Origin: Escallonia rubra
Lineage: Eukaryota; Streptophyta; Magnoliopsida; Escalloniales; Escalloniaceae
Direction of reading: 5' to 3'
Assembly: GCA_033065855.1 (NCBI GenBank)
Contig: JAVXUO010001389.1
Coordinates: forward strand, 62,001-126,000
DNA: 64,000 nucleotides
Shown one piece after another: positions 45,974 to 59,500 of the stretch (position 1 is the first letter of the stretch; the number at the start of each line of letters is the position of its first letter). The notes beneath the pieces were generated by a model that was not told the DNA's origin, searched no databases, and was given only the letters and a program-made list of their open reading frames with translations. A program made the translations under genes and the position numbers.

Positions 45974-47886
45974 TGTAGCGTACTGCCTTAAAAAAAATTC
46001 CTGGAAAAAAAGATTTTTAGAAGTCGCCATCTTATTTAATTAGGAAAAACAAGAAAAAAAAAACAAAAATGAATTGAAAGTGTCCAAGAGGGACGACTAA
46101 TCCTAACGAAACCAAGAGAGGGACCCGAGGATTAAGTTACGAATAAGAAGGTGTTAGGCACCCGTCGCGCCCTTTCGATCTTTACTTTGTTTTTAATGAT
46201 TTTTTGCATAAAAAACATATAGCATGCAGAACACAACAAGACTCACCCTAAGCTAATTTTTATTATTATTTGGCTTGAACTCGACAACATGAGTCAAGTG
46301 GCCTACATACCCAATCAGACTAATTGAAATCGAAACCACTGTAGTCCGACACTAATCCTACGGTAAGTAGTCTACATTTTAGGACTTACCAAGAATATGT
46401 AAAAGACTCATTTTTATGTTTTTGAATTGAAATCCGACGACAGGATTGGAGGACAGTCTAGATGATTTTTAAACTAGAAAGCTATTACAAGTTACTTCTA
46501 GAAGTAGCTTGCCTTAAAGACTCAAGGTGAATGATCTGCGATGCAAGGCATACAAGAGACTTTTTAAAGTGAATTTGAATGGCTTGAATTCTCAAGAGAG
46601 TAAAAGAATATCACTTCACATAAAAATGATACGCAAGCTCTAAAGAGAATAAACTTTTGGAAAACTTAAAAATGAAGGGCAAGTCCCCTTTTTATAGTGC
46701 TCCGGGGCACATAATCTAATAAGATTAGATAAGTTAATATAAATGATAAAATCACATATTGACAAAAGTCAACTAACCGACCGGTTTACCGCTGAATTTT
46801 TGTATATTTTATGACAAATTTATGGACATTATCATGTCTCAAAATAGGTAATTATCTTGATTAACTGTCAGGAATAATACCAGATTCGGCAAACACTTCC
46901 CACATCCACACCAATCACTTTGTCTCTCAAATCGATCATCACATCTCCAAGTCAAACTTACATTCTTGACTCTAACCTAACTTGGGTTAACCCTAACTAG
47001 GCTAGTCATTCAATGGACTGGGCCTATTCTACTTCCTGATAAGCCATCCACCAGTGGTAGTTCTTTTACTTATCCTACTTGTGGGTCTGTACACACAAAT
47101 TTCGTGTCTAAACTGCAAGACAAGAAATAATTGCACAAAAATTCAATTTAAAGATTTTATGTAATAAGGTTACACCACTCTGTAGTTTTTACATAAAACG
47201 AATGTAAATCCTTTGATTCGATCTCCGGTTTGTTCACGATCCAAGGACTGAAATAGCATGATCCTGGAACGTGGATTTGGCTTCTTCAATCTTTGAAAGA
47301 TTGTCGAAATGATGTTAGATCGAGGGCTTCAAGGCTTTATCCCGAACAAGTATGGCGAATCTTGACTTGTCGAATCACTGATGTTGAAGGCGAATTCCTC
47401 TTCGATTTGAGGCGAAAGAGAAACCGATCTTCGTAACTTGGAAGCGCTCGATTGAAGAATGGCATTGCGTTAGCGCGTATTGTTCTTCAAATGAAGCACA
47501 ACCTGTGAGACGAGAGCGTTTCTGTAACGCCCCGAATTTTCGGAGCGTTAATATCAAATAAACAAAGTCAGAAAACCTTAAATTTCCAAAAGTCTCCCAG
47601 ACAGGTTATTCAGAACATCTAAACAGAAAAATCTCCAATTTACACAATTAAATGTCAAATAGGCCTAAAACAGTAATTTAATCCCGAATTTACTCATACA
47701 AGGAGTTCCAAATGAAACGTCGAAATCCAAATATTTCCTTTTATTATAATTTCTAAAAATAATCAAAGTAGCTCTAAGATTAAACCGCTAGCTCTCAGTC
47801 CCTTTGCTAAGCCTGTTATCCAATCCCCTCTACTGATCACCTGATATCTTCTTTGCGAGTGGTTGATGCTATGAGATCGGAAATGG

Positions 47887-48405
47887 ATGTGGCGGAATGA
47901 GATACGCCGGAAACCTTGGAACAGGAGGAACTATGCTACTGCCGAGCATGGAGAGAACAGAGCATCTCTCCAGCCCCCAAACTCAGAAGAAAAGCCTAGG
48001 GAACCAACCCCTCCTCTGCCTTTTTTCCCCCATTTCAAGGCCATCTCTCCCAAAGAACATATCCCCTCTTCTTCTAACCAACCCCCTCAACCAGATGACA
48101 CCCAAACAAACCAAACCGAAACAAAACATACCGACTGGACCCCAAAACAAACCCCCCTCACCAAAAGGAAAAATACTTTTGACCTCCCACAAAACTCAAA
48201 AAAAGTCAAAGTAGACCAACTTCCCCTTAGTCACGTGCACCCCTTCCTCCCTTGCCCACCCCAGTTAACTGTCAACCTTCACCTTTCGGAGGAAATTGCC
48301 GCGAACACTTCACCATCCATTAAAGGTTGCAAGCTCAAAAATCTGAAGAATCAAGCCAGGAAGTTGCATCTACTTCCTAAAAACTCCTCACTTGCAAAAA
48401 CATAA
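47887..48405 (+). pseudogene. LINE B ORF1, C-terminal part
   Basis: A 172-codon open frame rich in Pro, Lys, Asn and Ser, directly upstream of ORF2. This is the usual make-up of the C-terminal half of plant L1 ORF1. The zinc knuckle and N-terminal domain are missing because the insertion is 5' truncated. The first codon is not a genuine start. Confidence 0.6.
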
Positions 48406-48500
48406 AACCCTGAACCTGTTATCTTCTCTAACAGCACTCACAACAACCCTGTACAAGTTACTCCTGAGGTGACAAGCAATGGCTTGCTCACCCACCCACC

Positions 48501-51500
48501 ATGATCATCTATGCCTGGAATGCCAGAGGGCTTGGGCGTGCCTCGCACGTCAGGGCCCTCAAAACCGACGTCAGATACCTCAACTCTGACATTCTCTTTC
48601 TCTCTGAAACTCTCTCCTCCTCTTCATATCTTTCCTATATTCTTACCTCTCTTGGATTCACAAACCATTGTTGTGTACCACCTTCGGGTACAAAAAAACC
48701 TGCTGGAGGCCTTTGCCTTGCCTGGAAGATGGGCGTTGATATTGAGATCACATACCAAAACAACCACATCATAAATGCTCTTGTTTTCTCGGATCCACCA
48801 AATTGCCCATGGATGCTTTCGGCAGTTTACGGTCCTCCCCACTGGAAAAACAAAAGGACTTTCTGGGAAGATTTGAACACCGTTGCAAATGCTTTTGCAG
48901 GCCCTTGGGTTTGTATAGGTGATTTCAATGCTATTACAGGACAAGCGGAAAAAAAAGGTGGCAGACAGTTCTCTTCTTCTTCTTCTGGGGGCCTAAATGG
49001 TCACATCAGTGCACATCACCTTATTGATCTGGGGTTCTCGGGCAATCCTTTTACTTGGAGTAACAACAGGCCACTCCTAGCAAACATAAAAGAAAGATTG
49101 GATAAGGCTTATGCGAGTCCAAATTGGCGCATTCTATTCCCGGAGGCCTCAGTAATTCATCTGCCGGGGAAATCTTCAGATCACCTTCCGATAGTCCTCA
49201 AAACTCACAAGTCATCTACAACTGGTCCTAAACCCTTTAAGTTCGAAGCAGCCTGGACTCGAGACCTTTCTTCTCATCACGTGGTAAATGCAGCGTGGAG
49301 GAAGCCTGAGTATGGATCTCCGAAATTCATTCTGTGCAGGAAAACTGATAATTCCAGTCATGCTCTCCGAAAATGGAACGTCACTCATTTTGGACACATC
49401 CAAACACAGATCAAAAGATTATCAGGGGAATTGGATTCCTTGCAACAACTTCAACCATCGATTAGGAATCTGGAGCTCGAGGAAAATCTGAAAAAACAGT
49501 TAGATGAACAAGTTTGCAGAGAAGAATGGTTGTGGAATCAGAAATCCCGTATTCAGTGGAGATTGGAAGGAGATTTGAACACAAATTTTTTCATCTGAGC
49601 ACCATTATCAGAAGAAGGAAGAACTCTATCGACTTCATCAAGGACAAGAGCGGAAAATGGATCTCCAACCGAGAAGAAATCGGAAGCTGTTTCACGGAAC
49701 ACTTTCAGAATCTTTTCATGTCTTCAAATCCCTTGTTCCCATCGGATCTTGATGGACTCATTTCCCCTGTTCTTTCAGAGAATGAGGTATCTTTTTTGCA
49801 GGAAATACCTTCTATTAGCGAAATCACAGCTACGCTAATGAAATTTGACAAGCTCAAAGCTCCCGGACCCAATGGAATGCCTGCTCTTTTCTACAAAACT
49901 TATTGGAAATCTGTTAACCCGGAGGTTTGCAAGGCAATTCAATCTTTCTTCTCTGAAGACCCTTCCCTAGCTGAGATAAATCACACAAACATTGCTTTGA
50001 TCCCAAAAATCCAAGCACCCACCAAAGCTGATCACTACAGACCAATTAGCCTTTGCAATGTTATTTACAAAGTGATCTCCAAAATCCTGGCAAACAAGCT
50101 AAAACCTCTTCTTGCAAAGATCATATCTACTATGCAATCTGCTTTTGTCCCGGGAAGATTGATAAATGACAACAGCGTTATGGTTCAAGAAGTTTGCATA
50201 CTATGAGAAAGAAAAAAGGCTCGGGGCTCATGGCTATCAAGTTAGATATGGAGAAGGCGTATGACAAAATTGAGTGGCCATTTATCTTATCAATTCTTCA
50301 GCATCTAGGCTTCCCACATATCTGGATTAAGTGGGTTCAAGAGTGCATCACTTCCACCAGCTTCTCCATAAACCTGAATGGAGTACCGTATGGTTTCTTT
50401 AAACCTCAAAGGGGACTGCGCCAAGGGGATCCGTTATCTCCGTATCTGTTCATCATTGCCTCAGAAGTTCTAACCAGACTTATCCTTCGAGCTGAAACCA
50501 ATGGAAGCATCCATGGCATCAAGCCGAGCATGGGAAGCCCTTCGATTTCGCATCTCCTTTATGCTGACGATCTGATTATCTTTTGCAGGGCAAACGTTAC
50601 AGAAGCTGAAAATGTCAAAGAGTGCCTTGAAATTTATAATTCATGGTCAGGACAATGCATTAATAGGCAAAAATCTCAATTGTACTTCAGCAAGAACCTC
50701 ACTTCTGATTCTCGGAGAGCTATTTGTGGTTTATTGGAGTTCAAGACGGCTCCAAAAGAGACAAAATACCTGGCTCTCCCGATTTTCACAAACCATCCAA
50801 AGAACAGAGCATTCACAGATATCATCGAGAGAGTTGAAAGAAGACTTGCTAGCTGGAAAAGCAAGGTTCTCTCTCAAGCTGGAAGAACTACTCTCATAAA
50901 GGCCATTTCAATGGCAATTCCAACATACTCCATGTCTACCTTTATCATGCCAAAGAAAACATCAGAGAGGTTGGATAGAATAATGCGGCAGTTCTGGTGG
51001 GGTTTCAAAGCAGATGGAAAACAACATTTTCACCCCAAGGCCTGGGATTCTATTTGCGCCCCCAAATCAGTAGGGGGTTTGGGTTTCAAAAAGATGCATG
51101 ATTTCAACATGGCACTGATCGCTAAGATGGCTTGGACAGTTATAAAAAACCCTGATTCTCTTTGGGTTCGTATCATGGAATCAAAGTATCTCCGAGGTAC
51201 TCCCTTCCTTGAGTACAAATCAAAGAAATCTGACTCATGGCTTTGGAAGGGCATATGCAGATCGAAACAAATAATCAAGGCAGGTCTCGGTGTTCTCATA
51301 GGTGATGGAAAATCTACAAGTATCTGGAATGATTTCTGGATTCCGTTTGATGAAGGCTTCGGAAATGCAAAGATAAACTCAAATTCTCATATCATAAATC
51401 TGGTAGCTGACCTTCTCATCCCTGGAACCCAGTCCTGGAACATCCCCAAAATCCAAGATATTTTTGATCCGGCAACGTCTGAGGCCATCCTGAAGATTAA

Positions 51501-52593
51501 AATCTCCTCTAATCAGCACCAAGATGTAATAGCTTGGACCCCAAATGCAAATGGCAAATTCACCACCAGATCAGCCTATTTGACGGCAAACAAATTCAGA
51601 TTCCTTCCGAATCCTTTGTTTCCTCAGAATTTCTGGAAAAATCTCTGGAGACTCAAAACCCGCGAGCGGCACAAGATTCTGATCTGGCGCATTGCATGGA
51701 ACTTGCTTCCTCTCAGACAAAATCTAGCAAACTTTTGGCCAGAAATGGATACTAGCTGCCCTTTCTGCGCAATGAGCCCAGAAACGGCCACGCATATTTT
51801 CCTAGAGTGCAGTTCGACGAGGCTTATTTGGGCAGCCTCCACTTTTGGGTGTCGCCCTCCTTCTGGGATAAATTCGCAGATTGATTGGCTAAACTTCCTG
51901 CTAAATCCCCCCGGTCTCGCCTCTGATGCTCAAGCCAGGTACACCTATTTTGCTATTTGCCTCCTTGATTTGGTCTGGTTTAATAGGAACAAACTAGTGC
52001 ATGAAGGGACCTGCTTCAACCATATCAAAATGGCTACAAATATAGACTCAGCAGTTAAAGATCTCCTGGATAACAAGAAAAAGGCTAGTAACCAGCATCC
52101 AAACCAAACGCAATGGACCACCCCTCCTGTTGGTTGGTCTAAGTTGAATTTTGATGCTGCAATCAGAGGAAAGAGAGCATGCGCAGCTATAGTTTGCAGA
52201 AATTCTGAAGGAGGTTTTGAATTTGGGTCCACTGAACTTCTTAACACCAATTATCCTGAGGAAGCCGAAGCTCTTGCAGCTCTTCTAGCAATTCGAACAG
52301 CACAGCTAGAGAGAAGACAATATATCATCCTGGAAGGAGATGCAGAATTGGTGATAAACTTGCTTCTAAACCAATCTCTTGACCCACATTGGAGGATTAA
52401 AGACACTATTGAACAAGCCAGGAACTGTTTGAAAAACTTCACTTGCTGGGATGCTGTGCACTCACCTAGATCGACTAACCGGGCAGCTCATAATTTAGCG
52501 GCAAATACTTTCTTTTGTAAAGTTTTCGATTTTGTTCCATCATCTTCCAATCTTTTGTTACATTTGGAAGAAGATCGGAACATTGATGTGTAA
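48501..52593 (+). pseudogene. LINE B ORF2: endonuclease, reverse transcriptase, RNase H; two frameshifts
   Basis: ORF2 protein nicks target DNA and primes reverse transcription there. The endonuclease opens with MIIYAWNARGLG (48501) and keeps CIGDFNAI and SSDHLPIV, the catalytic Asp/Asn and Asp/His blocks. Linker and RT follow, with APGPNGMPALFYKTYW, LDMEKAYDKIEW, GLRQGDPLSPYLF and the intact active site YADDLIIF (near 50560-50580). The zf-RVT block is near 51760-51830. RNase H (LNFDAA, EAEALAALLAI, EGDAELVI) spans 52140-52510. Frame changes occur at a T run near 49590 and near 50195, where a base appears lost in the GTTTGCATACT stretch. No other stop was seen, so this copy is young compared with LINE A. 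Confidence 0.9.
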
Positions 52594-54559
52594 TTTTGTT
52601 TGGTTTTTAATATTAAGTTCATCTTTTTACCAAAAAAAAAAGGTCACTTAACGGACCAATCAAAATGGGATACAAAGATATATGAGAAAACAAGATCGGA
52701 CGTACAGAATTTTAACAGAACATATACTAACCAGAATTTTCAAATACAAAATATGTTTCGTATATAGACAGAATTTCAAAATATATTCTTGTACAGAAAC
52801 CGACACTAGAGAGCCATTCAGAATAAGGTCACACATGCCATCACTGACACGTGGAACCAGGTTCAGAAATAAGATCGCGATCTCTAGCTCATCCCACTGA
52901 GCTAGCCCACGTTCCAATCCACGTGAGTAAGTCAGAAACAGAGAGTCACATACACTGTGACATGGCTCATGGAATTTGCCTAAATACGTAATTCTATAAA
53001 CTGGGCAAGATCCAACAAGATATTAATTATAATTGAAGGCGTTAAAATATGAGTGCAGCACGATTAATCAAAGAACGAACCGAAATAAAAATACACATGA
53101 ACCAAGTCATGAAAATTGTTAGCATTTGATATGCCACATAGACAAACCACACAGAATCCATAGGAATTACATTATGTTTCTCTAATTAGAATGTAAGAAA
53201 CCAAAAGGAAGTAAGGAAGAAATCTTAGAATAATGGTTCATTGCATGAGAAAATGGGTAGACATTAGTCCAGGTAAAGAAAAGAAGAAAGCATGTACGGC
53301 CAAAGAATTTGGGTGGGGTTTACATGAGGTCAGAAGAAGAAGTCATCACAACTGATTTCAAGTCTTCAATGGTGTGAGTAATGAAGCCAGCAAATTGCAG
53401 ATTGGTAATGCAACAAGAAATTAAACGTAAGCAGCAGATGCATGTCCAATGGACACGCAAAACGTAGCCAAGCAACCCAATCAGTAGGACGGCAGAGGCA
53501 TGAGATTATGAGAACGAGACCAGTCTACAGTGAAAGGCTGTAACGCATTCAATCAATTACAAAATTCCAGTTTCGAGAGTTACGATGTACTCGAACATCA
53601 AGTACGAATTAATGTTTTGACCAAACAAGCAATCGATTTAACGTTAACAAACACGCTAGATTTTAATTAGCAGATGACAGAAAAATATATAATTGGTCCA
53701 AACGCTGATTAGATTCAAAAACAGTAAACCCTTACCTTTGATCACAATTAAACCCAAAATCTTGATCCCTTCAAATAAATTGTATTCAAACCCTAATGTA
53801 AAGATACCCAAACTTTCAATCTTTCAATTAGAATTATATCGGCCACAAGAATTTATGAGATTTTTACCACAAATCTCAATCTCAAAATTAAAATTAAATT
53901 TACCTCAAAGTGATGATCAAAATCTCCAAGGTTTCTTCCTAGGGATTCTCTTAAGTTTCTTCTACCCCTAAGAATATACTATAATAGTCAGATACCTAAA
54001 GAAATATAAATACTTATATTCCTAACATAATTAAAAATTTTAAAATACCCATCATGTCCCCATACTATCTAATTTAATATTGATTTCTTTTATTTATTTA
54101 TTTATTTTATAAGCATTTAAATATGAGGGGTCTAACAGTTTCGGCGGAGTTTAGGCTTTAATCGCGGAAACCCTGTGTCCCTTGTCTACCTCAAGCCTTT
54201 TACTTATAGGCAGGATGTCAGGCTTATTTTTTGAAAGCCCATAATTTGAGCTTTGATTTTGTAATTAAGGAGATTTTTGTCCCTTTAATTATCTGATCTC
54301 CTTCAATTAAATAGATATTTGTCTCCATTTAATTTAGGAATAATTTCAGTCAAATTTGACTTTTCTAGAGCAAGAGCATGGGATGGACCACATAATTTTA
54401 TATGGGCTGATTCTTCGAATTTAACTTTGGTTCGAACTCGTTCTTTTGTTTTGCTCCATGTCAGCTTCTTGACCCATATTTTCTGTAACGTTGAATATTT
54501 GACCAGTCAATTAACTTTTACATCATTGACCAAGCACAAATTTTTGTTGTCTACAGGGT

Positions 54560-55080
54560 CTTATCCTATTTTTGTACGTCCCTTTACAAACAAAATTGAG
54601 GATGCTAAGATCCTGTCAAACTTTAAGATGCTCTTATGCGACATGTACAATGACGCAGGTGACCCCCGAGAGCAAGTATATTAGTTTGAAACTGAGATGA
54701 TATTGCCATAAGTCTTGGACGAGATCAAATATCGTGCTTTCCTGGCGATGCATTGCTCACATTTAGTTCAAACCACTCTCCACTTGATCCATTCGTACCT
54801 TCGCAGGTCCAAAATCACTTTGTTAGTTATCGCAAGCACCACAAAATTTTTGTAATTATTCTTTATATTGGTCAAGAACATATTTAAATAATCGTCCAAC
54901 CTATCTAGGGCACTTCAATGAACCCCTTCTAGATATAAATGCTCTGGAAGTGAAGTAGAGAGCCTTCATGATCGACCTTAGGCCTTCTTGCCACTTTGCA
55001 TCCTCAATCAGGGATGTCGAGAAGTATATGAGAGCGAAAGAAGGTATCAACACCGATTGAGAGAAAGACAGAGATAACGA
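54560..55080 (+). pseudogene. Decayed Ty3 gag fragment beyond the LTR
   Basis: Plus-strand translation with breaks gives FVRPFTNKIEDAKILSNFKM, then a YNDAGDPREQV block near 54640-54680, and DVEKYMRAKEGINT near 55015-55055. These follow the order of the Tat-type gag core (PFT..I...P..FK, Y.G..DP, and the AQKYI.AEE end). Frame changes are many. It is either an older element that received the LTR insertion or a displaced part of the same family. Confidence 0.5.
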
Positions 55081-56517
55081 AAAGTAGCAATAGTGTGCAG
55101 AGGCAAAGCTGAGTCAACCCTCGTAAGAACTCGAGGGTATTGGATGCAACTCCTCAACCTGCGAAGCTATTACTTAGTCATTTGGGGCTAGAGATGTTTT
55201 CACAAAAGAACAATCGGGGGAGGATCGAGGTAGGAACACATTGCTCAATGTAATTTTCTTAAGAATCAAAATTGTCTCCAGAGTTCCTGATAATCGAAAA
55301 AGTTGTGTCATTCATGTTAGCAACTTGTGGCTCTATGCATCTTGCCTAAACGTGAAGTGTAACCATCTCCATATATGGTGGGAGGATTGAAGGAGAGAGA
55401 CACTTGACATGGAACGCGATGAGATTGCATGACATTTGAGTATTTTAAAGGTCAATAACAACGTTTTTGAGTTGATGGATCTCTTGCGTAAGATCCGCCT
55501 GAGGAGAGCCCTAGAACTGTCGACTTATCTAATGGTGAGGATTGCCATGACATTACTAAGGAGTAGCGTCGCAATGGTGGAGTGCCCCATTGCTGGAGCC
55601 GCTGCTTTCTGCCTCTACACTTGAAAGTGACCAGATGATTATAGTTAGATCGATTAGTGGCATGATGAAAAAGAGATCTATTTCTATGGTGAGATTGGCT
55701 TGCCATGATTATTGACCATTATACACCCAGATGGTGCCAAACTGTTGCTGATAAAAAGTTAATCTGGAACCATGAACTAGGTCGGCATAAGAGAGAAAGA
55801 GTGACCGCATTTGGGCTCCATGGGGGACTTTTCAAATGGTTAAGTCGGAGCGCAGTTAAGTGAGTAAAACTCTGAGAAAACAGAGAGGAAAGGTGTTCAT
55901 GTGTGGGATTGCTTGCGTTGTACCCCTAACAAAATTAAGATTTAGACCGGCTTGGGCATGCTTCTTGCAAGGCAATCAAAGAGCATGCTAGAAGATTCCA
56001 GAGACCCTAACTAAGGGGATTAATCATCTTTGCCCACTTCAACTACCTAGCCATGTGTAGGAATTTTATACTTGTGAAATTTTACCTTGTTAGTTGGTAT
56101 TAAGAAGGGGGTGGGGCTTGACGATCGATAGCGTTCAGATGGCTATAACTTGGCTGGCATTCTCTTGTTCCTCTGCGTGAATATGTTGTTGAGTGCATCG
56201 TCTCTGCATGCTATTGTACAAGCCTTGTCTCAAGGCTTGCTACCTGCCCATTGGCTTGTTAGCAATTGGAAATGTCAACCATTATCCCGTATCCAGTCAA
56301 GGCATGTTGGGACTGAACTGTTGAGTGTCTACCATATCTACCATTTTCGTAGCACAATTAGTAGAATCACAGGACAGTAACTCGAGTCTACTTTAATTTA
56401 TTTTTTCTCCTGTTGATCCACTTCCTGCACGGACTCAAACACATTTCCTGACCCTGAATTCCTCACAATGCTAAAACAACAGCACTACGTTGCAGACACG
56501 AAGGCCCTCAAACAAAC
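55081..56517. other. Intergenic stretch, retroelement debris, no gene recognised
   Basis: The segment 55740-56090 matches 44690-44870 of the Tat-like core in pieces. Otherwise nothing is recognised. The last 120 bases precede the stop codon of the OR-like gene on the minus strand and may be its 3' untranslated region. Confidence 0.5.
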
Positions 56518-59500
56518 TTAGTCGAAAGGATCTATCCGCGGGTCATGCTCACTTGCCATTCCCATTCCCGTGCACAAACATGTTGGGCACATCACCTGAG
56601 CGGCATGAAAAATCGTCAGCAAAAAGTAAACAGAAAAGAAAGTCAATAAATTTGCGACAATTATACTAACAATAGGAATGTCATCCAAAGTAAGAGGCAT
56701 TACAGATTAGAAACTCACCTAAATGAATGATTAGCAAAGACCGCTAAGGATAAAGCTATTTTAAACCAGGCTTACATTATATGATCGAGCAAGCAAATTC
56801 CAAAAACTCTATGATAACAATCCCCCCCCCCCCCCCCTTCTTTCTACGCGCACCCCACAAGTGATTAAGTAAAATAAAGTCAATTTGTTCATACAATTTC
56901 AAAGTCTTAAAGCCAATCTGTATTCCACGAAGTCAGAAAAAATACCTTTCCTGCTCCCGAGCAGTTTAAACACCTTGTAGTAGTGGGAGCTCGTAAAGGG
57001 CGATCAGAAGCAGTAACAACTGAAATTGGTTCAATGTTTAAGCACACACCACTCGCAGAACAACGGGCACAGGCCAGGTATCCTACACATGGAATTTACA
57101 TGCTGAAGATGATGGACAAGAAGATTTACTAAAGCAGTCACAACAGGATTTAACCTACCAGTTCCGTGGCAATACTTGCACCTTTTCTTCTCTTGTTGCT
57201 CAACATTGTTAGCTTCAATCAACATTAAAGCTGAAATTACACCCACTGCCCCACCTGAGAAAGATGCTACTATAGGATCCACCTGGCTGAATTGAGAAAC
57301 AATCATGACTCAGGAAACTTATCATATCACCTTAACATAGGTAAACTTGAAAGTTATAAAATAAAAGCAGTCTATTTTGACCTATAGAAAAAATCTCTTC
57401 AGGTAGGAGATCAGAAATATTAGTTTTATGTAAACACCTCAATTGCATAGGCAGATGCACATTTTGTATGAAATCTTCGTACGAGGTCCCGCCCAACCCT
57501 AATTTCAGCTCCAGCTGCCATGTGAAACAGGTACGGTGAATGAATAAAGAATGTTGTTAAGCTCAAAAGAATAACCAAAGATTGCCAAAAAGTACGATAC
57601 AACAATTTTTGCAACATATAGGTTGGCTAAAGTGCACGTCTGCTCCATATGCATGACTTTCCAGCCATGACAGCAACATTTTGGGACCGTGTGGGTTGGA
57701 TTAATAGGGCTGTATACGAACCGCGTTCGAGCCAAACATGGGTGTGTTCGAACTCGGTTCATCTAAGTTTTGGTGTGATCGAGCTCGGCTCGAGTTCGTT
57801 AAGAACCAAACCATCAACGTTCGAACTCGGCTCGAGTTCGTGACTGCACAAATCGGGCTTGACTCGTTCGACTCGTTTAACTATATGAGCCGAACTCGAG
57901 TTCGAAAACTCGGACCGTGTTCATGTTCAGATCCAACCAAATCCCTAAATTTTCTCAGATTTCTCGATCTTTGACGCAATCAAGCTGTAAACTTTGATGA
58001 ATAAAAAACGATCTATAGAACATACAAGGAAGAAGAGGATGTACAACAAGAGATCGGCCGGAGATGAAGTCATCGACAATGGTTCAACGACGGGGGTGTT
58101 GACGGGGGGCGAAGGAGGCGTTGATAATGGAGACGACGACGTCGGCGATGGAGAGACAGAGGCGTCGGCGATGAAGAAACAGAGGCGTCGGCGATGGAGC
58201 TTCTGTTTCTTCTCCAGAAGACTCTGACTTGTTTGGATGGAGTGTTTGGATGGACCTTCTCCCGAAGACCCTGACTGGATGTGAACTAATGATATCATGT
58301 TTAGCTTTAAGCCTTTAACTTCAATATAATAATCTTATTATATCTAAGTTTTGGAAATAATCTTATTTATACTCTCACAAAATTAAATATATTAATATAA
58401 ATATTTTATATTTATATAAAATATACGAGCTGTAATGTTCGCGAACATTAATAAACAAACAACAAAATGTTCATGCTCGGCTCGTTTAATAAACGAGCCC
58501 TAAAATGATGTTCGTGTTCTATTCATTTGTGAAGTGAACGAACACGAACGAGTTTTTAGCAAACCGAATGACGAGAGCTATTCGTAAACAGCTCTGTTCA
58601 TTTACAGCCCTAGTTGGATGCTGTCAATGATGCTTTTTCTATCCTTACTATCCCATTTAATCATCAAGTATATAATATGAGCTACTGTTACAATTTCCAA
58701 TTAACGCCCATGAGGTTCTTACTTTACCTTTTTCCTGCTATCTATTAGTTTGACGCCACTACAATGATATGACCATGCAGCTATCTAGTTGCCCAAAAAT
58801 ATTTCTTCCACAAGTGAACAGTTATACTTTGTGATAAGCCTTCACCAAGACCCCTACCATATCCTTAACGTCTGCACTAATGAAAAAGGAGGGTGAAGCC
58901 AGTCTTAAGTGAGTGTCAGTGCAGGTGAGGAACCAAACTAATCATTATTTCCTGACCGTGCGTGCGCTAGAGGTCATAGGAACCAAGAATTAACCCCCAT
59001 CTATCAAGAAATCCTAAGAAAGAGGTTATGCATTGTCTTAGTAGTTCATTTCTCTAAGAGTTATTTAAGGACCTATCAAGAATGTCAAGAAAAAGGTTAT
59101 GCATTGTCTTAGTAGTTCATTCCTCTAAAAAAAATTGAAGGACCAGTAGATAATAAACCCTAGTTCAGAAAAATGGCCTTGTCTTGTGCGAGTGTTGGTG
59201 CAGGCGAGGACACTTGAAGCCACGACAATACAAACACACACTAACACAAACAATAAAAGCATGTCCTTGAAAGGAGTTACAAACAAGATAATCAGCCAAC
59301 TGATGCTGCAACATAGGAATCGATCAGGCAGATCAGACGGTACAAAGGCAAAAAGAGCAAGGCAAGCCAGAGTGAGGGTTGGCAAGAACTTGATCCTTGA
59401 AATCCCACAATTCCTCAAAAACTGGCTGCACTTCCCGAGAAAGAAAAGAAGTCATCTTGGGCCTCTAAACAAGCTGTGTAATACGCTACACGATCTCACC

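Larger units (their letters stand above)
47850..52642 (+). mobile_element. L1-type LINE 'B', nearly complete ORF2, 5' truncated in ORF1
   Basis: About 4.8 kb, ending in a run of ten A (52632-52641). It holds the C-terminal end of ORF1 and a full-length ORF2 (endonuclease, reverse transcriptase, zf-RVT, plant RNase H) broken by two frameshifts. The left border is approximate. A weak candidate target duplication, GATCACCTGA (47835-47844) against GGTCACTTAA after the tail, matches at 7 of 10 bases only. It interrupts the solo LTR above. Confidence 0.85.
47523..54137 (-). mobile_element. Solo LTR (about 1.8 kb) split by LINE B, inserted in the Tat-like LTR
   Basis: On the minus strand it starts TGTTAGACCCCTCATATTT and ends CGGGGCGTTACA. 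The 5-bp target duplication GTTTC is perfect (47518-47522 and 54138-54142). The two parts, 47523 to about 47850 and about 52643 to 54137, add to roughly 1.8 kb, a plausible LTR length. No gag, pol or partner LTR is present. The middle is occupied by LINE B. Confidence 0.72.
42329..54555 (-). mobile_element. Tat/Ogre-like LTR retrotransposon remnant with nested insertions
   Basis: Two related LTRs flank a 1.7-kb core. One is 42329-44280 (1952 bp). The other is 45974-54555, about 1962 bp once the nested insertion is removed. Both end in GTCTACA on the right and share GTTAGG/TAGGATTA, GTGGCCTACGTACCC and GTGACCTAAA words. On the minus strand, TGGCGATTCCGCTAGGAC (45955-45972) directly follows the LTR end; it resembles the primer site TGGCGACTCCGCTGGGGAC seen in many Tat-type elements (from memory). 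No coding domain is recognised in the core. A 5-bp target duplication is not evident, so outer borders are tentative. Confidence 0.55.

Noticed and set aside
57994..58298. Open frames within OR-like intron 5
   Set aside because: They fall inside the hAT-type MITE, are of low complexity and show no family motif.
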